Shown here piece after piece: positions 1 to 5,623 of a DNA stretch of 23,082 nucleotides; within the stretch, counting starts at the first letter, position 1; each line of letters starts with the position of its first letter. A program made the position numbers and the translations under genes. The stretch is from Methanobacteriota archaeon. GTDB taxonomy: Archaea > Nanobdellota > Nanobdellia > Woesearchaeales > SM23-78. The notes under the pieces are model-generated. The model did no database searches. It saw only the letters and a list, made by a program, of their open reading frames with translations, and was not told the origin of the DNA. The stretch lies in the NCBI GenBank assembly GCA_030637925.1, contig DAOWFR010000078.1:1-23082 (forward strand). The letters run 5' to 3'.

Positions 1-1269
1 AAATCTTTTTCTTAGCTCTTTTTCTCTTTGCTTTGCTTCTCTTAAGTATTCTTTTCTGAACTTGTCAATTAAATAACCTTTAACTCCTGCCTTGTAAGCT
101 AATAAGAATGCTAGTAACTGCTGGTCTCTTGCTTCTCTGTTTAGTTCGTAATGGTCAACCTCTCTGCCATTGAACAAGGCATAATGTTTTTCATGTTTTT
201 TATCAAGCAGATTCTTTTTAAAACCAACAACTCTTGGGTGTTTACCAATACCATGAGTAAAAAGACTTAGTCTTGCACATTTATTGCAGTTATGACACCA
301 TCTTTCTTCATCACAAGCATCAAGGCAGTCACAAGATACTTGATATTTTGCAAATTCAGGATATCTATGATGCAGTATTTTTGTAATAGCAATATTGGTT
401 AATGGCCTTATAATACTATAAACGCCTGCTTTATTATCAGTCATCTTCTGAATCATTTTATGTTGTTCTTTTGTTACTCTGCTGTTCTGGTCAGGGGCAG
501 GCCAGGTAACAATGTTTTCCTTGTTAATAAAAGAAAAATCCATGTCTTTTTGATTGCCTAAAATTATTTTGTCAGCATTAAAGTAATGAAGTAAGGGCAG
601 ACTAATAAAGCAAAAGCCAGTAATCATGTGCATATATCCAAGGCATGTTTCCATGGTGTTCCATGTCTCAAAATCATTAAGCTTTTCAATACTATTCTTT
701 AGAAAAACCAGTTTTATCTTTTGTTCTTTGCAAAGTTTTTTTACATGCTTAATTTTTATTTTATTCTCAGGAGGACTCACAGTGTCAATGATATAAACAG
801 CTACAGGGTTAAGACCGGCTTCTTTAGCAACTGCTAATGTTAATAAGCTATCCTTGCCACAGGATAAAGGAACAATGCTATTATCTCCTAACTCTTCTTT
901 GTAAATTGGTTTCTTTACTTTATCATCTTTAAAAATAATTTCTGTAGTTAGAAATCTTTCAATAAATTCTTTGGTGTGTTGCTTGTAATCATTAACAGCA
1001 GAAGGAATGCCATTCAATACCATGTTCTTGAATTGTTTTTCAAAAAAAGGCTTTGAAGTGTTATAGATAATCTTTCTAAACTTTGAAACAATAGGAAGAT
1101 TTATAGTTAGAAGATAAGTTAAGTTATCAATCAAAACTTTTTTGCTATCCATTGGATAGGAGCTCCAAATCTTAGAAGGATAGATAAGATCTAAGTTATT
1201 TTTTCCATAACTAAGTCTTAAGCCATTAGAAGTAATACTGGATTTTAACTCAATGCTCTTAACCACCAC
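1..1269 (-). CDS. PP-loop ATP-pyrophosphatase family protein, C-terminus cut by window edge
   Basis: The frame is open from the GTG at 1269 (or the adjacent GTG at 1266) to base 1, giving 423 codons with no stop, so the C-terminus lies outside the window. A PP-loop motif LSCGKDSLL, encoded near 841-870, matches the SGGxDS nucleotide-binding loop of the ExsB/QueC/NAD-synthase/asparagine-synthase superfamily, with Cys in place of the first Gly. Further on, CDCLDACDEERWCHNCNKC (about 246-318) is a Cys cluster that may bind metal. An N-terminal region of about 135 residues precedes the PP-loop domain. Members adenylate a carbonyl or amide substrate; the substrate here is not identifiable. MurL-like epimerases and sugar amidotransferases are possibilities I cannot separate by eye. 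It follows the amidohydrolase gene by 57 bp with its own TATA-like box. Confidence 0.85.
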   Translation of the reverse strand, partial: MVVKSIELKSSITSNGLRLSYGKNNLDLIYPSKIWSSYPMDSKKVLIDNLTYLLTINLPIVSKFRKIIYNTSKPFFEKQFKNMVLNGIPSAVNDYKQHTKEFIERFLTTEIIFKDDKVKKPIYKEELGDNSIVPLSCGKDSLLTLAVAKEAGLNPVAVYIIDTVSPPENKIKIKHVKKLCKEQKIKLVFLKNSIEKLNDFETWNTMETCLGYMHMITGFCFISLPLLHYFNADKIILGNQKDMDFSFINKENIVTWPAPDQNSRVTKEQHKMIQKMTDNKAGVYSIIRPLTNIAITKILHHRYPEFAKYQVSCDCLDACDEERWCHNCNKCARLSLFTHGIGKHPRVVGFKKNLLDKKHEKHYALFNGREVDHYELNREARDQQLLAFLLAYKAGVKGYLIDKFRKEYLREAKQREKELRKRF

Positions 1270-1290
1270 TAATAATTATACTTAGATTAA

Positions 1291-1301
1291 GTATTAATAA
1301 A
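1291..1301 (-). promoter_or_regulatory. TATA box of the PP-loop gene
   Basis: On the minus strand TTTATTAATAC is centred about 28 nt upstream of the GTG at 1269, the distance expected for an archaeal TATA box of a leaderless transcript. No Shine-Dalgarno sequence precedes the GTG, which agrees with leaderless initiation. Confidence 0.5.
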
Positions 1302-1307
1302 GGTTTT

Positions 1308-1346
1308 GTAAATGTAAGTTTAAAAATCAGAGGTTTTTAGAAACCT
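1308..1346 (-). terminator. Possible terminator of the amidohydrolase gene
   Basis: On the minus strand AGGTTT-CTAA-AAACCT (1346-1331) forms a 6-bp hairpin covering the last codons. It is followed by the TGA stop and then ATTTTTAAAC, a T-rich stretch. Archaeal termination depends mainly on the T-tract, so the hairpin may be incidental. Confidence 0.3.
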
Positions 1347-2664
1347 GTTCTTTAAACAAAGAATAATATCTGACAGCAATAGCTTTAGCCTGTTGCTTAA
1401 GTTCTTCTTCATTCATCATTGTTGATTTGTAATTCTCAAGAATTTTTTTTCCATTAATGAACACTGTATGAGCCATACAACCATCATCTGCAAAGATAAG
1501 GTCTGCCAGAAGATTAAAACCAGGAATAAAAGGATAATCATTTTTTGACCATAAAACCAAGTCAGCGTTTTTGCCTTCTTCTATTGTTCCTATTTTTTTC
1601 TCTAAACCCATTGCCTTTGCTCCATTAATGGTTAGCATTTTAAATAATGTGAGATAGTCAATTATGTCTGCTCTTTCATACTTATCAGCAAGTTTATCAA
1701 AAGCTGCATGAGCATCACTCAATACTCGATTAGAGTTGTTATTAATAGCAGCATCAGAGCCAAGGCATACATTAACACCCGCGTCAAAAAGCTCTTTTAC
1801 AGGACAGACACCTACAGCAACATAGGAGTTGGCTCTTGGACAATGAACAACATGAACTTTTTTCTCTACAAGGTATTTTATCTCTTCCTTTGTTAGCTTA
1901 GTCATATGAGCCAGAGAAACTCTATGATTCAAAGCACCAATCTTATACAAATGTTCTACCGGCCTATCACTTGTTCTTTTTTGAACTGCAGTAACATACT
2001 CATTTCCTTCAGCAGCATGCATATGAAAATAAACATCATACTTCTCTGCTAGTTTTTGCATTCCTAAGATTAACTCATCAGATGCATACCTCACAGTAGC
2101 AATTCCAAAATGGACTCTTACAAGGTTAGAATGATACTTTTTATGAAACTCCTCTGCTGTTTTAATTCTTTCCTTTGCATCCCAAGTCTTAGCCCTAACA
2201 AGTTCATCCTTCTCATTTGCTTCTATATCTTTTGGTATTAGAGTACAGGCAGCTCTTATTCCAAGATTATTATAAACCTTTATCTGAGTTTCTATCTCTG
2301 AGCCAACAGAATAAAAACAGGTTGTTCCTGCTTTTAATCCTTCAAGAACAGCCATATAAGATAACCAGTACTTGTCATCAGGCTTTTTTATTCTGTCGCT
2401 TGCATGAAGCAAATCCATTTGTTCATCATGACTAAGACCTACTCCAAGAGCTCTGTTTAACTGTTGAGAAGGATGGAAGTGTGCATTCACAAAGCCAGGA
2501 GTAACAAAGAAGTCTTTGCAATTCAAGACTTCATCCTTATTTGAAGCCTCAATATTTTTACCTATCTTTTTTATAAGTTCATCTTCTATAAGAATATCAA
2601 TGCCATTATATCTATCAAAATTCTCTCCTATAAAAGCAGTTGTATTCTTAATTATTGTTCTCAT
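1327..2664 (-). CDS. Metal-dependent amidohydrolase (MTA/SAH deaminase / chlorohydrolase family)
   Basis: This 445-residue protein has the full set of amidohydrolase ligands: HFH at residues 62-64 after PGFVNA, HMHAAE at 214-219, AHMT with His253, HCPRAN at 274-279 and LGSDAA with Asp304. The N- and C-terminal flanks form the usual composite beta-sandwich (C-terminal IGTIEEGKNADLVLW). The pattern is that of the TrzA/AtzA/MtaD group, which hydrolytically deaminate adenosine-type nucleosides (5'-methylthioadenosine, S-adenosylhomocysteine) or related ring amines. I infer a deaminase role in purine or SAM by-product salvage; the exact substrate is unproven. It lies 21 bp downstream of rpoN but has its own TATA-like sequence at about 2675-2688, so it is probably not simply part of the ribosomal operon. 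Length is normal for the family. Confidence 0.88.
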   Translation of the reverse strand: MRTIIKNTTAFIGENFDRYNGIDILIEDELIKKIGKNIEASNKDEVLNCKDFFVTPGFVNAHFHPSQQLNRALGVGLSHDEQMDLLHASDRIKKPDDKYWLSYMAVLEGLKAGTTCFYSVGSEIETQIKVYNNLGIRAACTLIPKDIEANEKDELVRAKTWDAKERIKTAEEFHKKYHSNLVRVHFGIATVRYASDELILGMQKLAEKYDVYFHMHAAEGNEYVTAVQKRTSDRPVEHLYKIGALNHRVSLAHMTKLTKEEIKYLVEKKVHVVHCPRANSYVAVGVCPVKELFDAGVNVCLGSDAAINNNSNRVLSDAHAAFDKLADKYERADIIDYLTLFKMLTINGAKAMGLEKKIGTIEEGKNADLVLWSKNDYPFIPGFNLLADLIFADDGCMAHTVFINGKKILENYKSTMMNEEELKQQAKAIAVRYYSLFKEQVSKNL

Positions 2665-2674
2665 AGTACAGATT

Positions 2675-2688
2675 AATATAAAAAATCA
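2675..2688 (-). promoter_or_regulatory. TATA-like element ahead of the amidohydrolase gene
   Basis: The minus strand reads TTTTTTATATTAATC just upstream of the ATG at 2664 and overlapping the end of rpoN. The spacing to the ATG (about 17-20 nt) is a little short for a leaderless start, so this assignment is tentative. Confidence 0.35.
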
Positions 2689-2883
2689 AAACTTTTTGAA
2701 CTGCCCAGCCATCTCAAGTAAGTCAACATGGCCTAGGAACAAGGCTCTGCAACAATACCTCTCTAATCCAAGTTTATCAAGAACTTCTTTTTTATCCTCG
2801 CCTTTCTGCACTCTATCAACATATTCTTCCCATAAATGGGCTACTGGTTTATTACAACTAAAACACCTGATTGGGATTATCAT
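2686..2883 (-). CDS. rpoN: DNA-directed RNA polymerase subunit N (Rpo10)
   Basis: A 65-residue protein with the archaeal Rpo10/eukaryotic RPB10 signature: start MIIPIRCFSCNKP, with CxxC at C7/C10 and the CC pair at C44/C45 (ERYCCRAL), together forming the single zinc site. Length is typical. Rpo10 helps hold the D/L assembly platform of archaeal RNA polymerase. It is encoded immediately after uS9, as in most archaeal genomes. A GGTGA Shine-Dalgarno sequence (2888-2892) lies 4 nt before the ATG in the 12-nt gap after the uS9 stop, so the gene is translated within the operon. The usual following genes of this cluster (rpoK, enolase, uS2) are not present; the amidohydrolase follows instead. Confidence 0.97.
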   Translation of the reverse strand: MIIPIRCFSCNKPVAHLWEEYVDRVQKGEDKKEVLDKLGLERYCCRALFLGHVDLLEMAGQFKKF

Positions 2884-2887
2884 ATTA

Positions 2888-2892
2888 TCACC
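2888..2892 (-). promoter_or_regulatory. Shine-Dalgarno site of rpoN
   Basis: GGTGA on the minus strand, 4 nt from the rpoN ATG, complementary to the archaeal 16S rRNA 3' end. Confidence 0.6.
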
Positions 2893-2895
2893 TTT

Positions 2896-3297
2896 TTATC
2901 TATAGCTTTTTTGTCTGTGGGCCCTTGCCTGGCCATGACGTCCAGGCTTGCTCACTTCTTTACGTCTAATATCAGCTACCAATAACTGCCTGTCATAATC
3001 AAGGAATACCTTTTTTAACCTAGGACTATATTCCACAAGTGCTTTTGCAATTGCCAGTCTTACAGCATCTGTCTGGCTACTAATACCCCCCCCAATAACA
3101 TTAGCTATCACATCAACCTGGTTAGCTATTTCTCCTGATAATAATAAGGGCTCTCTAATCCTTAACCTGTAAATCCTTGGCTCATAATTATCAAGCTCAA
3201 CATCATTAATCTTAATCAAGCCCTTACCAGGCTTTAGAGTTGCTCTTGCAACTGCTCTCTTTCTCTTACCATGAGTGTTAATAATTTTTTGCTCCAT
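2896..3297 (-). CDS. rpsI: 30S ribosomal protein uS9 (S9)
   Basis: The product carries the uS9 landmarks: GKRKRAVARATL near the N-terminus, GGGISSQTDAVRLAIAKAL in the middle, and the basic tail KPGRHGQARAHRQKSYR that in the ribosome reaches into the P site and contacts tRNA. The ATG at 3297 is favoured: it gives the normal archaeal N-terminus, and GAGTGA sits 5 nt upstream as a ribosome binding site. A GTG nine bases earlier (3306), overlapping the uL13 stop as GTGA, is the alternative and would add three residues. It is cotranscribed with uL13 upstream and rpoN downstream. Confidence 0.96.
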   Translation of the reverse strand: MEQKIINTHGKRKRAVARATLKPGKGLIKINDVELDNYEPRIYRLRIREPLLLSGEIANQVDVIANVIGGGISSQTDAVRLAIAKALVEYSPRLKKVFLDYDRQLLVADIRRKEVSKPGRHGQARAHRQKSYR

Positions 3298-3302
3298 TTT
3301 AT

Positions 3303-3731
3303 TCACTCTACTTCATACCACTTTGCTCCTAAAAACTTGCACACATCCCCTACCTTAACCTTCTTAAGGGTTAAGAGTTTATCAGCATTAGCCTTTGGAA
3401 CAATATCAGCAGCCTTGCCCTTGAACTTCTCAGGCACACCAATATGACATATTATTTTCTTATAAGCTTCTTTGCCTCTAGGCTTAGCCATAGGAAGCAT
3501 GCCCCTAATAATTCTTCTCACAAACCTGTCAGGCATTCTAGGAATAAAAGGCCCTTTCTTAGGAACACCCCTATCCCTTTTCTGCTTATACCTAGCAAAC
3601 ACATCTTCTTTTTTGCCAGATATAACTGCTTTCTCACAGTTAATAATATCCACTCTTTCACCTAGCAAAGCCTTTTTAGCAGCAAATGTTCCAAGTCTTC
3701 CAATAATTAATCCTGATGCATCTATAAGCAT
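3303..3731 (-). CDS. rplM: 50S ribosomal protein uL13 (L13)
   Basis: A 142-residue archaeal uL13. It begins MLIDASGLIIGRLGTFAAKKALLGE, and the central segments VFARYKQKRDRGVPKKGP and RIIRGMLPMAKPRGKEAYK are family hallmarks. The protein binds 23S rRNA and is an early assembly protein of the large subunit. It starts 6 nt after the eL18 stop and its own stop overlaps the alternative GTG start of uS9, so the three genes are tightly coupled. Nothing is unusual in length or composition. Confidence 0.97.
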   Translation of the reverse strand: MLIDASGLIIGRLGTFAAKKALLGERVDIINCEKAVISGKKEDVFARYKQKRDRGVPKKGPFIPRMPDRFVRRIIRGMLPMAKPRGKEAYKKIICHIGVPEKFKGKAADIVPKANADKLLTLKKVKVGDVCKFLGAKWYEVE

Positions 3732-3737
3732 TTTTTC

Positions 3738-4094
3738 TTAACCCATTAATCTTATTTTTTTTCCTTGCGGATTCTTTTCTAAAAGTTCTTTAATACTAAT
3801 AGGGTTGCCTTTCTGCTTAATCTTTTTGTAAGCCTCATCTGAAAAGTTATAAGCAGCAACAGTAATCTTTTTATTAAAGTCTCCTGTACCAAGCACTTTG
3901 CCAGGCACAACAACAATCTCATTATCCTTAGCATATTTTTCTATCTTGTAAATATTAACAACCCTTCTCTTACGCGTAGGTTTCTCTAGGTCAGAAGCAA
4001 CCCTTTTCCAAACACCAGCCTTGTTCTCTATGGCTGTCTTTTTTAAGAGCTGTAATAGTTCCATTAATTGCTTGTTTTTATTGACTTTTTTCAT
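3738..4094 (-). CDS. rpl18e: 50S ribosomal protein eL18 (L18e)
   Basis: A 118-residue protein of the archaeal/eukaryotic eL18 family (uL15-like fold). Segments VWKRVASDLEKPTRKRRVVN and VVVPGKVLGTGDFNKKITVAA are typical. It heads the eL18-uL13-uS9-rpoN half of the operon, directly downstream of the tRNA-Leu gene. No clear Shine-Dalgarno sequence precedes the ATG at 4094; the stretch between the tRNA 3' end and this ATG is 68 nt and starts with a palindrome. The mRNA 5' end may therefore arise from tRNA processing or from a separate promoter that I cannot define. Confidence 0.96.
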   Translation of the reverse strand: MKKVNKNKQLMELLQLLKKTAIENKAGVWKRVASDLEKPTRKRRVVNIYKIEKYAKDNEIVVVPGKVLGTGDFNKKITVAAYNFSDEAYKKIKQKGNPISIKELLEKNPQGKKIRLMG

Positions 4095-4144
4095 TTTGTA
4101 AGGGGTTCCGGTTGTTTTTGACTAGGAGCCGCTTGCTTTTTACC

Positions 4145-4163
4145 AGATTTTTGGCAAAAATCT
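4145..4163. repeat. Palindrome at the 3' end of tRNA-Leu
   Basis: AGATTTTTG-G-CAAAAATCT has 9-base arms around a single central base and overlaps the last base of the tRNA. As RNA on the minus strand it would form a hairpin directly after the tRNA 3' end, and so could act in termination or 3' processing. The arms resemble those of other AT-rich palindromes in this window (4342-4368, 6485-6503, 7163-7203). Confidence 0.6.
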
Positions 4164-4194
4164 GCGGGGGACGGGGTTTGAACCCGCGCAGACA

Positions 4195-4238
4195 CTACTC
4201 CAAGACTGGCGTCTTGTCCTGCCAAGGCCAGGCCTTGT
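4195..4238 (-). other. Predicted tRNA intron 2, variable arm (44 nt)
   Basis: The unspliced variable region would be 59 nt, far beyond any tRNA-Leu. On the minus strand ACTT pairs with GAGT to give a 4-bp helix flanked by 3-nt bulges AGA and AGT, followed by an intron stem CAAGG/TCTTG, CTGGC/GCCAG and CTTG/CAAG capped by GCAGGA. Cutting each bulge after its second base leaves variable arm TGACTTAG+TGTCTGC. The outer exon helix is weak, so this is a relaxed bulge-helix-loop type. Exact ends are predicted from structure only. Confidence 0.78.
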
Positions 4239-4252
4239 CTAAGTCACTAGGC

Positions 4253-4284
4253 GTTTGAAACCTGGCTTCAAGCCATTTCAGTTG
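4253..4284 (-). other. Canonical tRNA intron 1 at position 37/38 (32 nt)
   Basis: The minus strand shows a textbook bulge-helix-bulge: exon stem CTAGG/CCTAG, 4-bp helix TTGA/TCAA, and 3-nt bulges GGC and ACG. The intron interior is a stem AACT/GGTT and then TGGCT/AGCCA. Cleavage after the second base of each bulge yields a 7-nt anticodon loop TTGAGGG. Confidence 0.9.
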
Positions 4285-4309
4285 CCTCAACCTAGCCCGT
4301 TTGACCACT

Positions 4310-4387
4310 CCGGCACCCCCGCATCAGTCAGGGTGACGACCCAAAAATTTGGTTCCATGAAATTTTTGCTTGCCGGCACCCCCGCAT
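4310..4387. repeat. 15-bp direct repeat of the tRNA 5' end flanking a 48-nt palindromic insert
   Basis: CCGGCACCCCCGCAT occurs at 4310-4324 (the first 13 bases of tRNA-Leu plus two upstream bases) and again, identically, at 4373-4387. The 48 nt between (4325-4372) contain the inverted repeat CAAAAATTT/AAATTTTTG (4342-4350 and 4360-4368) and GGGT/ACCC. The second copy is not followed by further tRNA sequence. The layout resembles a small palindromic element bounded by a target-site-like duplication. Confidence 0.75.
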
Positions 4388-4406
4388 TATGAGCAGGGTT
4401 AATCAA

Positions 4407-5207
4407 TCACTTAACTTTTGCAAGCAAGTCTGCAAATTCATCTAACTGCTTGTTATAAGTATCAATTGCTTGTTTCACTATCTCTTTTGGCTCAAGCTGA
4501 CCCCATGATTCAATAGTCATAACATAAGCATTCCTTGGTTCTACTCTTATCCTGCCATTACTAAGGTCAACGCAAGCATTGCATAATGTGCACTCATTAA
4601 TCCTGTCCTTAATAACTTCGAGCTTGTCATTCTTGACTTTAAAGATATGCTTAGGGCAGTTCTCAACAATCCCTTCCTTGTTATCAGGTTGTTTGTTAAT
4701 ATGAATATCTGCTAATTCCCTGTAATAAGCAAGGCATGGGCTCCACTTAGTATGCACCTTTCCAAGCCCAAGAACTGCTGTGGCTTCAAGCACTAATTCT
4801 TGTCCTTGTAGCAGCTTCACAACAGGCATCTTTGGGTAAATAGGTTTCACCTTTGGATCCTTGGTTTTTATATTACTTGCATAAACAGTGCAAGGACCCT
4901 TGGCTTTTAAGGTCATCTTCAACTGGCAGTGACCACAGCCCTTACCTTTACACTTACACTCTGAGGGAAGATTGTATGATTTCAAATCTGTCTTAAAAGG
5001 TATTAAGCCAAGCCTGTGAGCAACTATCTCATCATATAATCCTGAATCATTCTTTCTGAACTCAACATCCTCTATTGCTAGCACAGGAACCTCGTTCATA
5101 AAGAGCCTTCTCAGAGTATTAACATAACTAATATCAACACCACTAATCTCAAAAAATAATTTGTCCTTCTCCTTTTCTTTTTTCCTTAATAATCTGACCT
5201 TCGTCAT
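4407..5207 (-). CDS. rpoD: DNA-directed RNA polymerase subunit D (Rpo3)
   Basis: This is archaeal subunit D, the alpha-like platform protein. The dimerisation segment IDISYVNTLRRLFMNEVPVLAIEDV is followed by AHRLGLIPFKT, and the C-terminal segment MTIESWGQLEPKEIV completes the fold. Numbered from the upstream GTG at 5225, Cys190, Cys212, Cys215 and Cys218 (CPKHIF, CTLCNAC) form the ferredoxin-like insert that holds one Fe-S cluster in some archaea. A second set, C90, C92, C97 and C100, sits in a hydrophilic loop and looks like a zinc-type cluster. The ATG at 5207 is preferred because GAGGGGTG lies upstream of it and the protein begins MTKVRLLRKKE. The GTG at 5225 overlaps the uS11 stop and is the alternative. 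Confidence 0.96.
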   Translation of the reverse strand: MTKVRLLRKKEKEKDKLFFEISGVDISYVNTLRRLFMNEVPVLAIEDVEFRKNDSGLYDEIVAHRLGLIPFKTDLKSYNLPSECKCKGKGCGHCQLKMTLKAKGPCTVYASNIKTKDPKVKPIYPKMPVVKLLQGQELVLEATAVLGLGKVHTKWSPCLAYYRELADIHINKQPDNKEGIVENCPKHIFKVKNDKLEVIKDRINECTLCNACVDLSNGRIRVEPRNAYVMTIESWGQLEPKEIVKQAIDTYNKQLDEFADLLAKVK

Positions 5208-5221
5208 CTTAAAAACACCCC

Positions 5222-5623
5222 TCACACCCGTCTTCCTCTTCTTCCTCCTTTCTTCCTACACCCACCATGAGGTATTGGAGTAACATCTTCTATAAAGCCT
5301 ATTCTCAACCCAATCCTTGACAAAGCCCTTATAGCTGCCTGTGCTCCAGGGCCAGGAGTCATAGGACCATTATGCCCTCCAGGAGCTCTTATCTTTATAT
5401 GAACACCAGTAATACCCTTATCCCTGGCTATCTCAGCAGCTCTCTTAGCAGCCATCATAGCAGCTGTTGGACTACTCTCAAGCCTGTGGGACTTAACCAC
5501 CTGGCCTCCAGAGCTAACAGCCAAGGTTTCTGTACTTGTAATATCAGTTATGTGAATAATAGTATTATTATAAGATGAGTAGATATGCGCTATTCCCCAA
5601 CGAACATTCTCATTTATTCTCAT
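5222..5623 (-). CDS. rpsK: 30S ribosomal protein uS11 (S11)
   Basis: A 133-residue uS11 containing WGIAHIYSSYNNTIIHITD, AAKRAAEIARDKGI, the glycine-rich APGGHNGPMTPGPGAQAA, and the conserved C-terminus EDVTPIPHGGCRKKGGRRG. It forms part of the small-subunit platform around the 3' end of 16S rRNA. Its start codon overlaps the uS4 stop by 4 nt, consistent with translational coupling. Length and sequence are ordinary for an archaeon. Confidence 0.97.
   Translation of the reverse strand: MRINENVRWGIAHIYSSYNNTIIHITDITSTETLAVSSGGQVVKSHRLESSPTAAMMAAKRAAEIARDKGITGVHIKIRAPGGHNGPMTPGPGAQAAIRALSRIGLRIGFIEDVTPIPHGGCRKKGGRRGRRV

Larger units (their letters stand above)
4163..4322 (-). tRNA. tRNA-Leu(GAG) with two predicted introns
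   Basis: The acceptor stem is GCGGGGG (4322-4316) paired with CCCCCGC, followed by discriminator A at 4163 and no encoded CCA. The D arm, a T arm with loop TTCAAAC, and the anticodon stem CTAGG/CCTAG are intact. The anticodon is GAG (4288-4286) in loop TTGAGG/G. Two insertions must be removed: 32 nt at 4253-4284 after position 37 and 44 nt at 4195-4238 in the variable arm. The spliced product is 84 nt, with variable arm TGACTTAGTGTCTGC closely matching the usual archaeal tRNA-Leu arrangement (3-bp stem, short loop, then TGC). A73 and the long variable arm support Leu over Ser. It lies between rpoD and eL18, apparently inside the ribosomal operon. Confidence 0.93.

Noticed and set aside
4195..4238. 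Long natural variable arm of a tRNA-Ser
   Set aside because: The discriminator base is A and the anticodon is GAG, which mean Leu; 59 nt is too long for any class II arm; and the insert has an intron-like splice-site fold.
4373..4387. A second complete tRNA gene upstream
   Set aside because: Only 15 bases match the tRNA 5' end; no D arm, anticodon or T arm follows.
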